Shown: in pieces, positions 29,352 through 39,818 of the stretch
Layout of the letters: the number at the start of each line of letters is the position of its first letter
Position numbering within the stretch: the stretch's first letter is position 1
NCBI GenBank assembly: GCA_031285965.1
Contig: JAITVD010000035.1
Location: 22,473-86,472, forward strand
Direction of reading: 5' to 3'
Length of the DNA: 64,000 nucleotides
From: Azoarcus sp.
GTDB lineage: Bacteria; Pseudomonadota; Gammaproteobacteria; Burkholderiales; Rhodocyclaceae
The notes under the pieces: generated by a model
The model's database searches: none
What the model was told of the DNA's origin: nothing
What the model saw: only the letters and a program-made list of their open reading frames with translations
Program-made: the position numbers and the translations under genes

Positions 29352-30043
29352 ACAACATGATGAAAACCCGTTGCGGCGCGTGGTGCGCTGGCCTGTTTGC
29401 CGTTTCCATTTTTCTGTCGGCGGGCAGCGCAACGGCGGCCAGCGCCGTGGACAACTTGCGCCAGTTCATCGCGTCGACACGCGGCGCGGAAGGGGAATTC
29501 CGGCAAACCGTGATCGGAAACGCGGGCAAGCCGCCGCAACAGGCTTCCGGCAGATTTTCTTTCGCCCGTCCCGGCAAATTCCGCTGGGAATATGACTTGC
29601 CGTACCCGCAACTGCTGGTGGCCGATGGCCGCCAGCTTTGGTCATGGGACCGTGACCTCCGGCAGGTGACGGTGCGCCCGCTTGGAAACGCTTTGGGCGC
29701 GACCCCCGCAGGCATCCTGTTCGGGCAGGGAGACATCGAGCGCGATTTCATCCTGTCCGAAGCCGATGCGGAAACGGGCGACAATGAAAAGCTCGTTTGG
29801 GCTGAAGCCCGCCCGCGCCAAGCAGCGGGCAGCGAGGAGGCGAGCGGCGGCGGTTTCCAGTTTTTCCGGTTCGGCTTTGACGGCAAGCGAATGCGGCGCA
29901 TGATGCTGCGCGACAACTTTGGGCAGACCACGATGATTGAGTTCACCAGCCTGCGCCTCAATCCTTCGTTTGCCCCGAAGCACTTCCATTTTGAACCGCC
30001 CGCAGGGGTGGACATTCTCGGCGTCCCCCTGCCGCCGCCATGA
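29348..30043 (+). CDS. lolA: Outer membrane lipoprotein carrier LolA
   Basis: Periplasmic chaperone carrying lipoproteins from LolCDE to LolB. 231 residues with a signal peptide (hydrophobic core [13 protein letters not shown], likely cut near ATAA). Family marks are [27 protein letters not shown] and the C-terminal [11 protein letters not shown]. It has a four-base overlap with ftsK before it and with rarA after it, the common ftsK-lolA-rarA order. A slightly long insert around residue 160 ([13 protein letters not shown]) is unusual. Confidence 0.95.
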   Translation: MNNMMKTRCGAWCAGLFAVSIFLSAGSATAASAVDNLRQFIASTRGAEGEFRQTVIGNAGKPPQQASGRFSFARPGKFRWEYDLPYPQLLVADGRQLWSWDRDLRQVTVRPLGNALGATPAGILFGQGDIERDFILSEADAETGDNEKLVWAEARPRQAAGSEEASGGGFQFFRFGFDGKRMRRMMLRDNFGQTTMIEFTSLRLNPSFAPKHFHFEPPAGVDILGVPLPPP

Positions 30044-31464
30044 GCGCCGACCTCGATCTTTTTGGAACGCCTGACCCTGCCGCGCAGGAGAAGAAATCCG
30101 CGCCTTCCGGTTCCGCCGGATCGCCCCATGAACCCGTGCCGCCGCCCCTTGCCGAGCGGATGCGCCCCGCCTCGCTCGACGAGGTCGCGGGGCAAGCGCA
30201 CCTTCTCGGGGCGGGCAAGCCGCTGCGGCTCGCGTTCGAGTCGGCCAAACCGCATTCGATGATTCTCTGGGGGCCTCCCGGCGTCGGAAAAACCACGCTG
30301 GCGCGGCTGATGGCAAAAGGCTTCGATTCGGATTTCATCGCCCTGTCGGCGGTGTTCTCCGGTGTTAAGGAAATCCGCGAAGCGGTTGCCCGCGCCGAAG
30401 CCGCCCGCAAATTGGGGCGGCATACCATTCTTTTCGTTGATGAAGTGCACCGCTTCAACAAGGCGCAGCAGGATGCTTTCCTGCCCTATGTGGAACAAGG
30501 GCTGCTTACATTCATCGGCGCGACAACGGAAAACCCATCGTTTGAAGTGAACGCCGCCCTGCTATCGAGGGCATCGGTCTATGTGCTGGAGGCGCTCGCC
30601 CCCGACGCGATGGCGGCGCTTTTTGAACGCGCCAGCCGTTTTGCCTGCCCTGAACTCGCGTTTGATGAGGCCGCCCGCGAGCGCATGATTGGCTTTGCCG
30701 ACGGAGATGCCCGCCGATTGATGAACCTCATTGAACAGGTGCAGATTGCCGCCGCGACCGCCGGAGAAAATCCAGTGACGGCGCGGTTTGTCGAACAGGC
30801 GCTATCACGCGACCTGCGCCGCTTCGACAAAGGCGGGGAAGCGTTTTACGACCAGATTTCCGCACTGCATAAATCGGTGCGAGGTTCCGACCCGGACGCG
30901 GCACTGTACTGGATGTGCCGTATGCTCGATGGCGGCGCTGACCCGCTCTACCTTGGACGACGGATTGTGCGGATGGCAACAGAGGACATCGGCTTGGCCG
31001 ACCCCCGCGCCCTTGAAATTACGCTCAACGCCTGTGCCGCCTATGAGCGCCTAGGGTCGCCGGAAGGCGAACTGGCGCTGGCCGAGGCCGTCGTGTTCAT
31101 GGCATGCGCCGCCAAATCGAACGCGGTCTACCTTGCCTATGGCGCGGCACGGCGATTCATCAAGGAAAGCGGCTCGCTGCCCGTGCCGCTGCACCTGCGC
31201 AACGCACCAACCCGGCTGATGAAGGAACTCGGCTACGGACACGGCTATCGTTACGCGCACGACGAGCCGCAAGGCTACGCCGCCGGAGAACGATACCTGC
31301 CTGACGGCGTGGCGCAGCCCGATTGGTATCGCCCCACGCCCTACGGAATGGAAGCGAAAATCGCCGAGAAGCTCGACCGTCTGCGCCAGCTTGACAGCCG
31401 AGCGAAGAAGCCGGAGCGCGAAAGCGGTTCCAATGCGGCGCAAAAAAACGACGAAGCGCACTGA
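30040..31464 (+). CDS. rarA: Replication-associated recombination protein A (RarA/MgsA)
   Basis: AAA+ ATPase related to clamp-loader subunits, acting at stalled forks. 474 residues with Walker A GPPGVGKTT (about 78-86), Walker B LFVDEVHRFNKAQQDAFLP, sensor TTENPSFEVN, and the conserved C-terminal domain (HKSVRGSDPDAALYW, then GYGHGYRYAHDEP). Length is slightly above the usual 440-450, owing to N-terminal and C-terminal extensions. Last gene of the ftsK operon. Confidence 0.96.
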   Translation: MSADLDLFGTPDPAAQEKKSAPSGSAGSPHEPVPPPLAERMRPASLDEVAGQAHLLGAGKPLRLAFESAKPHSMILWGPPGVGKTTLARLMAKGFDSDFIALSAVFSGVKEIREAVARAEAARKLGRHTILFVDEVHRFNKAQQDAFLPYVEQGLLTFIGATTENPSFEVNAALLSRASVYVLEALAPDAMAALFERASRFACPELAFDEAARERMIGFADGDARRLMNLIEQVQIAAATAGENPVTARFVEQALSRDLRRFDKGGEAFYDQISALHKSVRGSDPDAALYWMCRMLDGGADPLYLGRRIVRMATEDIGLADPRALEITLNACAAYERLGSPEGELALAEAVVFMACAAKSNAVYLAYGAARRFIKESGSLPVPLHLRNAPTRLMKELGYGHGYRYAHDEPQGYAAGERYLPDGVAQPDWYRPTPYGMEAKIAEKLDRLRQLDSRAKKPERESGSNAAQKNDEAH

Positions 31465-31502
31465 AAAGGCGCTTCGCTACGCAGCCCCGCAGGGGAGCCG
31501 TT

Positions 31503-31766
31503 TCAGTGCGCCAGATTGTGCGAGACGGAGAAGCGGGTGAATTCCGCCCGCGCCCGTGCCGCCTTGTCAGGCAGTCCGGCAGCGTCGGCGTACTCGATGA
31601 GTTCCTGAAGCCAGCGCGCCAGCAATTGCACGCCTTCATCGCTCTGAACCAAGCCGCAGAGCACTTGGCCCGCCATGACATCAGGAATACCTTCAAATTC
31701 AGCAATCAAAGCAACCTCGTCGTCCGTGAGATCGCAATAATCGAGACAGTCGCGCATGGATAGCAT
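31503..31766 (-). CDS. Conserved hypothetical protein, small, acidic
   Basis: 87 residues, mostly helical, beginning MLSMRDCLDYCDLTDDEVALIAEFE. A G-rich stretch provides the ribosome binding site upstream of ATG 31766; a second ATG three codons later is possible. I recall similar short proteins in betaproteobacteria but no function. No signal peptide or membrane segment. Upstream lies the nested palindrome at 31798-31855, which may regulate it. Confidence 0.65.
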   Translation of the reverse strand: MLSMRDCLDYCDLTDDEVALIAEFEGIPDVMAGQVLCGLVQSDEGVQLLARWLQELIEYADAAGLPDKAARARAEFTRFSVSHNLAH

Positions 31767-31797
31767 GGTTATAGCCCCCCTTCCTGCATGGAATTTG

Positions 31798-31855
31798 GCC
31801 TTGTTTTTTGTATGGCCTGTCATAAGCCTATGTCAGGATGACATTAAAACAAGGC
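31798..31855. repeat. Nested inverted repeats upstream of the 87-aa gene
   Basis: The outer arms GCCTTGTTTT (31798-31807) and AAAACAAGGC (31846-31855) are a perfect 10-bp inverted repeat. Inside it, CCTGTCATA-AGCC-TATGTCAGG (31816-31837) is a 9-bp hairpin with one mismatch. ATGTCA-GGA-TGACAT (31830-31844) is a perfect 6-3-6 operator-like dyad. It could be a regulator binding site, a transcript leader or a small mobile repeat. Confidence 0.6.
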
Positions 31856-32008
31856 AATAATTCACGGAAAAACTGAATGCACAGGAGATCACCTTCCTAT
31901 TTGAGTTGCCATAAATTGCTGCGGCGCACCCATGAAAATATCGTAAAGCTCTTTACACGCAATGCCCAATCAGTGATATTGCTTCAACTATCCGTTTCAA
32001 CCGCATGA

Positions 32009-33349
<1,341 letters not shown>

Positions 33350-33357
33350 ACCGGAAG

Positions 33358-34845
33358 TTATGGCGAAGGCGCTGGCGGACGTATGCCCGAAGCGGCCTGT
33401 GCGCCGAAATGGAAGCCAAGGGCGGGGTTCTGTTTTTCGCTGGTCTCGACCAACAAGGGGCGCTCCGCCGGATAGTTGTGCCGGAGGATGTCGTAAAAAT
33501 TGCGGACATTCTCCGCCATGATGAGCGCCTCGCCCCCGCGCACCGCGCCCGTCTTGAACTGGGATGCGTACTGGGGCTGCGCCAGCAGGGGCAGCACAGA
33601 TTTTATGTCCATCCATACCGCGTTGTTTTTGCCGAGCGTCTGCGCCAGCGCCCGTGCGTTGTTGAGGCCGCCGGGGCCGATGTTGTAGGCCGCCGTGGTC
33701 ATCCACAGGCGGTCAGGGTAGAGCACCTCGTCAGGAAGCCTTGAATGCAGCATGGCAAGGTAACGCGCCCCCCCGAGGATGGACTGTTTCGGGTCGAGGC
33801 GGTCTTCGACGCCCAGCCGATTGGCGGTATCGACGGTCAGCATCATGATTCCGCGCACGCCGGTATAGGAGGTCGCCTCAGGGTCCCAGTGCGATTCCTG
33901 ATAGGACACCGCCGCCAGAAAACGCCAATCTATGCCCGTCTGCTTCTCGGCTTCGCGGAAATAGGGAATGTAGCGCGGCAGACGGTTCTGGATGCGCTTG
34001 AGAAAAACCGCAAAGTCGTAGCGGTCGAGCCGACGGATATGACCGAAATACTGATCTGCGGTACTGGCAAGCAAGCCGTTCCCAAAAGACTCCGTCAGGA
34101 AACCGCTGACTTCGCCCGACAGCCCGCCGTCATCCTGTAGCGGCAGCGCCCAAGAAACCGTGCTCTTGAGCGGCAAGTCATAGACGATGGACAGTTTGGG
34201 CGCTAGCCGCTTGGCGAGCGCGTAATTCACCTGGTCGGTCGCCAGAAGGTCAATCCGCCCGCCCGCTACCTGCATCAGCAAATCCTGGTCGTCGGTATGC
34301 GGAGCGGGATGGACGACTTCCAGCCCAGGGATGCGCTGCCTGAGCGTTTCCATGAGTTCGGCGAGTTTCGTGCCTTGCCGCACCATGACGACCCGCCCCG
34401 CCAAATCGCGCTCGCGCAGCGCGGCGCGGCGGTTCGAGCGCCCGACCAGCACAAAATCAATTTCGCGCACCCCCGCCGTCCAAGCCAAGGGCAGATGGCT
34501 GTCGGGCGTCAGCCCTGCCGCCGCTAGATGCGCCTGCCCCTTGATGACGGCTTCGAGCGCGTGCGCCGTATCGGGATAAGGCACGAAGCGCACCGGAACC
34601 CCCAGCCGCCGCCCAAGCGCCACCAGCAAATCATGCTCGAACCCCGCGTAAGTCCCTCGCTCATCTTCGCGGTAAGAAAGCGCGTCGACCCTTGTTGCCA
34701 CCCGCAGCTCGCCCAGTTCGCGGAAATCCGAGATGCGAAAAAGGGCAGGGCTGACGGCAGCCACGACAATGGCGGCAATCAGGAGCGCCGCAAAACTGGC
34801 GAAGCTGACGCGGGCGGTACGGGAAAGGTGCAAGTGAGTATCCAA
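33358..34845 (-). CDS. mltF: Membrane-bound lytic transglycosylase MltF
   Basis: Cuts glycan strands of peptidoglycan in the periplasm. 495 residues: an N-terminal hydrophobic segment (about 13-33), a periplasmic solute-binding-like (SBP_bac_3) domain (about 45-265) that acts as regulator in MltF, and an SLT goose-lysozyme-like domain with catalytic Glu in SYQESHWDP, then GVRGIMMLTVDTA and AAYNIGPGG. The N-terminus has no lipobox Cys, unlike some relatives. Convergent with serS, only 8 bases apart. Confidence 0.93.
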   Translation of the reverse strand: MDTHLHLSRTARVSFASFAALLIAAIVVAAVSPALFRISDFRELGELRVATRVDALSYREDERGTYAGFEHDLLVALGRRLGVPVRFVPYPDTAHALEAVIKGQAHLAAAGLTPDSHLPLAWTAGVREIDFVLVGRSNRRAALRERDLAGRVVMVRQGTKLAELMETLRQRIPGLEVVHPAPHTDDQDLLMQVAGGRIDLLATDQVNYALAKRLAPKLSIVYDLPLKSTVSWALPLQDDGGLSGEVSGFLTESFGNGLLASTADQYFGHIRRLDRYDFAVFLKRIQNRLPRYIPYFREAEKQTGIDWRFLAAVSYQESHWDPEATSYTGVRGIMMLTVDTANRLGVEDRLDPKQSILGGARYLAMLHSRLPDEVLYPDRLWMTTAAYNIGPGGLNNARALAQTLGKNNAVWMDIKSVLPLLAQPQYASQFKTGAVRGGEALIMAENVRNFYDILRHNYPAERPLLVETSEKQNPALGFHFGAQAASGIRPPAPSP

Positions 34846-35012
34846 ATTTGCAAAACGGCTCGATTATGCCTGTCTTGGCATTAACGCGCATACAGGACAA
34901 GTTAGAAAACGCGGCGAACAGCCACGCGGATAATCCCCTGCCCCAACACAGGCAGCCCCCGGAAAACAGCACACCGACCACGAAGCCAGCTATCTTTTTT
35001 CGGTGGGTTGCC

Positions 35013-35018
35013 TATAAT
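35013..35018 (+). promoter_or_regulatory. -10 element of the tRNA-Ser gene
   Basis: A perfect TATAAT, 14 bases before the tRNA, followed by a GC-rich discriminator (CGCGC), the pattern of stringently controlled stable RNA promoters. The -35 is poor (TATCTT at 34991-34996). Confidence 0.6.
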
Positions 35019-35032
35019 TTCGCGCTTCGAGC

Positions 35033-35123
<91 letters not shown>

Positions 35124-35314
35124 CCGTCTAATAAAATCAATAACTTATAAGAAAAAATTTTATTGCCCCACATAAAACCCATCAAAGAACTTTCCTGCAA
35201 TTCCCTGCCTGACGCCAGCCTGTCTGTGGATGCCCTAGCTAGCCAGGGCAGTGAAATACCTCGCCGCCTGCCAAGCGATGCTCTAGGCACAGGGGCCTGC
35301 TCCAGCCAAATAAA

Positions 35315-35346
35315 CAGAAGATTGCGGAAACGCAGTCTTTTCTTTG
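35315..35346 (+). terminator. Terminator-like hairpin downstream of tRNA-Ser
   Basis: AAGATTGCG-GAAA-CGCAGTCTT forms a nine-pair stem with one G-U pair and a GAAA tetraloop (35318-35339). It can be extended by two pairs and is followed by TTTCTTT. It could end the tRNA transcript or an unannotated small RNA encoded at about 35165-35345. Confidence 0.6.
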
Positions 35347-35496
35347 GGCGTTCCGCCCATCGCCTGTTTCCCTATCGGCAGCCTGCTGCTGCCTGAAATA
35401 TGTCTTCTAGATTCTACATGCAAAATTTTTTACGTTAGAATAATACGCTTACTTTGAGTGGCATTCCATAAAAAACTGCCCTAATGTTCCAACTTA

Positions 35497-35515
35497 TTGT
35501 CAAGTTATGTGACAA
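35497..35515. promoter_or_regulatory. Inverted repeat TTGTCA-N7-TGACAA upstream of frdC
   Basis: Perfect 6-bp arms spaced by 7 bases in an AT-rich stretch about 330 bases before frdC. It looks like an operator for a dimeric regulator. TCATG-G-CATGA follows at 35522-35532. No known regulator is assigned. Confidence 0.4.
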
Positions 35516-35841
35516 AAAACTTCATGGCATGACATTAAAGCTATATGTATTGTTTCGGCCATGATATTATCTTGATGCGGTAGCGTGACGGCATTTTTGC
35601 GCTGCGCAAATTTGTCTTGCCCGCATCCGCTGAAACCTGACGATTGCGCGGAAAACCGCCTCTTGTGTTGTTGTGGCACTGCAACATTGCTGTTTACCCG
35701 TGGGGGCGGATGTGCCTGACGCTACGGGCATTAGCGGGCGAGCGGGGGATTCGATGGCGCTGTTTTTAGCATTGGCGGCTGTTATTTGCCCGAAAAATGT
35801 GCATCATCCCGCGCTATGTTGCTATCAACGATGGTGCGCGA

Positions 35842-36612
35842 ATGTCTTCCGAAACGATCATGATTCATGCGGGCTTGGCGGAACGGCCCCGCAGGAGCCG
35901 ATGGCCGGCGCGGCTGGATTTATTGCAGAGCATCTCCGGGCTTTTGCTGGTGCTCTTCATGTTTGGCCATATGTTCTTTGTCTCGTCCATTCTTTTTGGC
36001 GAGACGGCCATGTGGACAATCACCAAACTGTTCGAGGGCTATTTCTTTTTTGGAAAAAGCTATCCGTGGCTGGTGTCCTGCATCGTGGGCGCGGTGGCGC
36101 TGCTTTTTGTCATGCACGCGATGCTGGCGATGCGCAAGTTCCCCATCAATTTCCGGCAGTGGCGCACGATCCGCGCCCATGCCAAGGTGATGCGGCATGA
36201 GGATTCCACGCTCTGGGTGTGGCAAGCCTATACCGGGTTCCTGCTGTTTTTCCTGGCCTCGGCGCATCTTTACCAGATGTTTTTCTGGCCGCACGAGATT
36301 GGCCCCTACGCTTCGGCGGATCGCGTGTGGAGCGACGGGCTGTGGCCGTTCTATATCGCCGCGCTGCTGGCGGTGGAACTGCACGGCGGCATCGGGCTGT
36401 ATCGGCTGGCAATCAAGTGGGGTTGGCCGAACGCGCCCCGCGCCGCGCTGAGAAAGGTGAAATGGGCGCTGACTGGGTTTTTTCTGGTGCTGGGGCTGCT
36501 TTCCTTGGGGGCGTACATGAAGATTGGCCACGCGCACCGCGACCATGTCGGCGAACGCTACACGCCCGCGTGGGCTGCGGAGCAAGATGCGCAGCGGGAG
36601 GGCAGGCAATGA
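35842..36612 (+). CDS. frdC: Fumarate reductase di-haem cytochrome b subunit FrdC
   Basis: Membrane anchor of quinol:fumarate reductase, 256 residues, the same size as Wolinella succinogenes FrdC. Five hydrophobic helices. Four haem-ligand His are at H43, H92, H142 and H181, each one less than the Wolinella numbers (44, 93, 143, 182). Also kept are E65 and E179, matching Wolinella E66 (quinol oxidation) and E180 (transmembrane proton pathway). It is therefore the di-haem epsilonproteobacterial type, unlike the haem-free Escherichia coli FrdCD. ATG 35842 gives this numbering; it lacks a clear ribosome binding site. frdA overlaps its stop by four bases. Confidence 0.93.
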   Translation: MSSETIMIHAGLAERPRRSRWPARLDLLQSISGLLLVLFMFGHMFFVSSILFGETAMWTITKLFEGYFFFGKSYPWLVSCIVGAVALLFVMHAMLAMRKFPINFRQWRTIRAHAKVMRHEDSTLWVWQAYTGFLLFFLASAHLYQMFFWPHEIGPYASADRVWSDGLWPFYIAALLAVELHGGIGLYRLAIKWGWPNAPRAALRKVKWALTGFFLVLGLLSLGAYMKIGHAHRDHVGERYTPAWAAEQDAQREGRQ

Positions 36613-38600
36613 AAACAGTGATGACCGACGTGCTGGTGATCGGCGGTGGCCTCGCCGGGTTGCGGATTGCCATTGCCGCCAAAAAGCGCGGGCATGAAGC
36701 CATCGTGCTCTCATTGGTTCCGCCCAAGCGGTCGCATTCGTCCGCCGCCCAAGGCGGCATGCAAGCATCGCTGGGCAACGTCGCCAAAGGCGCGGGCGAC
36801 AACGAGGACGTGCATTTTGAAGATACGGTGCGCGGCAGCGATTGGGGCGCGGACCAAATCGTGGCGCGGATGTTCGTCAATACCGCCCCCAAGGCAGTGC
36901 GCGAACTTTCCGCCTGGGGCACGCCGTGGAGCCGGGTGCGCGGCGGCAACCACGAAGCCATCATCAACGAACAGAAAGTAACCCTCACCGAGCGGATGGA
37001 AGCGCATGGGCTGATTGCGCAGCGCGACTTCGGCGGGACGAAGAAATGGCGTACCTGTTACGCGGCGGACGGCACGGGCCACGCCATGCTGTACACCACG
37101 AGCAATCAGGCGGTCGGCAGCGGCGTGGACGTGCATGAGCGCACCGAGGCGCTGGCGCTGATTCATGACGGCGAACGCTGTTACGGCGCGGTGGTGCGCG
37201 ACCTCATCACCGGGGAGCTTTCCGCCTATCTGGCCAAAGCCACGGCGATTGCCGCCGGCGGCGCGGGGCGGCTCTACAGCGCCACGACCAGCGCGATTAT
37301 CTGCGAAGGCATGGGGCATGGCTTGGCGCTGGAAACCGGGGTTGCGCCGCTGGGCAACATGGAAGCGGTGCAGTTCCACCCCACTGGCATTGTTCCGACG
37401 GGCATTCTCGTTACCGAAGGCTGCCGGGGGGACGGCGGCTTGCTGCGGGATGTGGATGGCGAACGCTTCATGCCGCATTACGAGCCGGAAAAGAAAGAGC
37501 TTGCTTCGCGTGACGTGGTGTCGCGCCGCATGACGGAACACATTCGCAGCGGCAAGGGCGTGCCTTCGCGCTTTGGGCAGCACTTGTGGCTGGACATTAC
37601 TTTGCTGGGCCGCCATCACATCGAGCACAACCTGCGCGAAGTGAAGGAAATCTGCGAATACTTCCTTGGCATCGACCCCGCCGAGAAGTGGATACCCGTG
37701 CGTCCCACGCAGCATTACACGATGGGCGGCGTGCGCACCGACCACACGGGGCAGTCGCCTTGGCTCAAGGGGCTGTTCGCGGCGGGCGAGGCGGCTTGCT
37801 GGGATTTGCACGGCTTCAACCGCCTGGGCGGCAACTCCGTGGCGGAAACCGTGGTCGCGGGCATGATTGTTGGCGAGTTCATCGCCGATTTCTGCGACAA
37901 GGCGGAAAACGCCGCGCCGTTCCCGGTCACGCTCGCGCGCGAATTCGTGCGGCGCGAAGAAGCCAAGCTGGCGGGCATCCTCGATGGCGGCGGCAGCGCG
38001 TCCGCGTTCAAGATTTACGCTGAAATGCAGGAAGCCATGACGAAGCACGTCGGCATTTTCCGGCAGGGCGACGATTTGCTTGCCGGGGTGGAATGCTTGC
38101 AGCGGCTGCTGGCGCAGAGCGCCCAGATTGGCGCGTCCAGCAAGTCACGCGCCGCCAATCCCGAACTGGTAACGGCCTACCGCGTGCGGCGGATGCTCAA
38201 AGTGGCGCTGGCTACGGCGCAAGGTGCTTACCTGCGCACCGAAAGCCGGGGGGCGCATTTCCGCGAGGACTTCCCGCAGCGCAACGACAAGGATTGGCTC
38301 AAGCGCACGCTGTCCTTCTGGCCGGATGAGGCGGCTGACTTGCCGCGCTTCGAGTACGAGCCGCTCGATGTCATGAAAATGGAACTGCCGCCGGGCTGGC
38401 GCGGCTACGGCGCGAAAAACTACATCGACCATCCCGATACGCCGCGCCGACAGGAAGAAGTGGACGGCTTGCGCAAACAGATGGAGAGCCAAGGCCGCTT
38501 TGCCGTCCAGGAAGCCCTGATGCCTTTTGCCGACAAGCTGCCCGCCTCGCTGACGGGACGCAACGAACGGCTCGACGAACCGCTGGAGGACGCGCAATGA
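36609..38600 (+). CDS. frdA: Fumarate reductase flavoprotein subunit FrdA
   Basis: Carries covalent FAD and the fumarate site facing the cytoplasm. 663 residues (Wolinella 656). FAD-binding [14 protein letters not shown], the flavin-His region [12 protein letters not shown], active-site segments [11 protein letters not shown] and [10 protein letters not shown], and [21 protein letters not shown] are all present. The ATG overlaps frdC and the frdB start overlaps its stop, each by four bases. Family members can work as fumarate reductase or succinate dehydrogenase; the frdCAB order and FrdC type favour fumarate reduction. Confidence 0.96.
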   Translation: MKTVMTDVLVIGGGLAGLRIAIAAKKRGHEAIVLSLVPPKRSHSSAAQGGMQASLGNVAKGAGDNEDVHFEDTVRGSDWGADQIVARMFVNTAPKAVRELSAWGTPWSRVRGGNHEAIINEQKVTLTERMEAHGLIAQRDFGGTKKWRTCYAADGTGHAMLYTTSNQAVGSGVDVHERTEALALIHDGERCYGAVVRDLITGELSAYLAKATAIAAGGAGRLYSATTSAIICEGMGHGLALETGVAPLGNMEAVQFHPTGIVPTGILVTEGCRGDGGLLRDVDGERFMPHYEPEKKELASRDVVSRRMTEHIRSGKGVPSRFGQHLWLDITLLGRHHIEHNLREVKEICEYFLGIDPAEKWIPVRPTQHYTMGGVRTDHTGQSPWLKGLFAAGEAACWDLHGFNRLGGNSVAETVVAGMIVGEFIADFCDKAENAAPFPVTLAREFVRREEAKLAGILDGGGSASAFKIYAEMQEAMTKHVGIFRQGDDLLAGVECLQRLLAQSAQIGASSKSRAANPELVTAYRVRRMLKVALATAQGAYLRTESRGAHFREDFPQRNDKDWLKRTLSFWPDEAADLPRFEYEPLDVMKMELPPGWRGYGAKNYIDHPDTPRRQEEVDGLRKQMESQGRFAVQEALMPFADKLPASLTGRNERLDEPLEDAQ

Positions 38601-39403
38601 GCGCCGCTGACAACACGACCGCCCCCCCATCCCAAGCGTCACGCCGTCTGGTGTTCAATATCCTGCGCTACAACCCGAATGACCCGGCATCCGTTCCGCA
38701 CATGCAAGCCTTCACCGTCGAAGAGGCTGACAGCATGACGCTTTTCATTGCGCTGAACGACATCCGCGAGCATCAAGACCCGAGCCTCCAGTTCGATTTT
38801 GTCTGCCGCGCTGGCATCTGTGGAAGCTGCGCGATGATGGTCAATGGCCGTCCGAGGCTGGCATGCCGCACCCTGACCCGCGACCTGCCCGCCGAAATCA
38901 CGCTCGCGCCGCTGCCGTTCTTCGAGCTGATTGGCGACCTTTCCGTGAATACCGGGAAATGGATGCGCGCCATGAGCGAGCGGCTGGAAACGTGGCTGCA
39001 CGCAAAGGAAAGCGAAATCGACCTCTGCCGCATCGAGGCGCGGATGGATCCCGACGTGGCTGAGCAAATCTACGAGATGGATCGCTGCGTGGAGTGCGGC
39101 TGCTGCGTGGCCGCTTGCGGCACGGCGCAGATGCGCAAGGATTTCGTCGGCGCGGTGGGGCTGGGCAAAATCGCCCGCTTCCGGCTCGACACCCGCGATG
39201 CCCGCACGGACGACGATTATTACGAGCTGATTGGCGACGATACGGGCGTGTTCGGCTGCATGTCACTGCTCGCTTGCCACGACGTATGCCCCAAGTCGCT
39301 GCCGCTGCAAACGCAGATTGCGTTCCTGCGGCGGAAGATGGCGGCGCAAGGGCTACAAGGCTTACCCGTCGTGGGGCGGCGGCTTACTTCCAGCACGTGC
39401 TGA
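38597..39403 (+). CDS. frdB: Fumarate reductase iron-sulfur subunit FrdB
   Basis: 268 residues with three cluster motifs: plant-ferredoxin type [2Fe-2S] CRAGICGSC with a distal Cys in RLAC, the [4Fe-4S] group [11 protein letters not shown], and the [3Fe-4S] group around [13 protein letters not shown]. It links FAD in FrdA to haems in FrdC. Its last 20 bases overlap the 3' end of convergent pilE, so transcripts of the two collide. Confidence 0.96.
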   Translation: MSAADNTTAPPSQASRRLVFNILRYNPNDPASVPHMQAFTVEEADSMTLFIALNDIREHQDPSLQFDFVCRAGICGSCAMMVNGRPRLACRTLTRDLPAEITLAPLPFFELIGDLSVNTGKWMRAMSERLETWLHAKESEIDLCRIEARMDPDVAEQIYEMDRCVECGCCVAACGTAQMRKDFVGAVGLGKIARFRLDTRDARTDDDYYELIGDDTGVFGCMSLLACHDVCPKSLPLQTQIAFLRRKMAAQGLQGLPVVGRRLTSSTC

Positions 39404-39806
39404 CATCCGCCCCGGTTCCCGCGCCTTTCTTCCCGGTTTGGTCGAGGGTGAGGGTTCCGCACTTAGCGGGGTCTTTGTCTTTCTGTGCGCTTTGGGGGAC
39501 GGCGCTCAGCGTGTAGGTGCGCGTATCGGGTGTGGCGCTGAACGTGTAGTAGCCCGTCAGGTCGGTTTGGCACTGCGAGCTTTTCAGCACGAAATCCTTC
39601 TTGGCTTTATCTTTTTTGTAGCTCAGGTTGACCGTGTAGAAGCGTTCCATCGACTGCGCGATTTCCAGCAGGCATGCCGCCGCCGTGGCGCGGCGTGTCC
39701 GAATCATGTACGACTGGTAATTCGGTATCGCGATGGCGGCGAGAATCGCCACCACCACGACCACGATCATCAGTTCCAGCAGCGTAAAGCCTTTGTGCGT
39801 GTTCAT
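39384..39806 (-). CDS. pilE: Type IV pilin-like protein PilE
   Basis: 140-residue class III signal protein. The prepilin site is KG|FTLLELM with Glu at +5, followed by a long hydrophobic N-terminal helix. The C-terminal part carries Cys residues (SSQCQTD, AKCGTL, STCWK) suited to a disulfide-closed D-region. It belongs to the PilE minor/major pilin group found behind pilY1 in betaproteobacteria. It starts 12 bases after the pilY1 stop. Its 3' end overlaps frdB by 20 bases. Confidence 0.92.
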   Translation of the reverse strand: MNTHKGFTLLELMIVVVVVAILAAIAIPNYQSYMIRTRRATAAACLLEIAQSMERFYTVNLSYKKDKAKKDFVLKSSQCQTDLTGYYTFSATPDTRTYTLSAVPQSAQKDKDPAKCGTLTLDQTGKKGAGTGADVSTCWK

Positions 39807-39818
39807 GAGGCACTGTTC

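Noticed and set aside
35195..35400. 6S RNA candidate
   Set aside because: Hairpins are present, but the two ends cannot form the long closing stem with a central bubble on either strand.
36219..36608. A 130-codon upstream extension of the FrdA frame
   Set aside because: It lies inside frdC in another frame; the FrdA family begins at ATG 36609 with the FAD motif.
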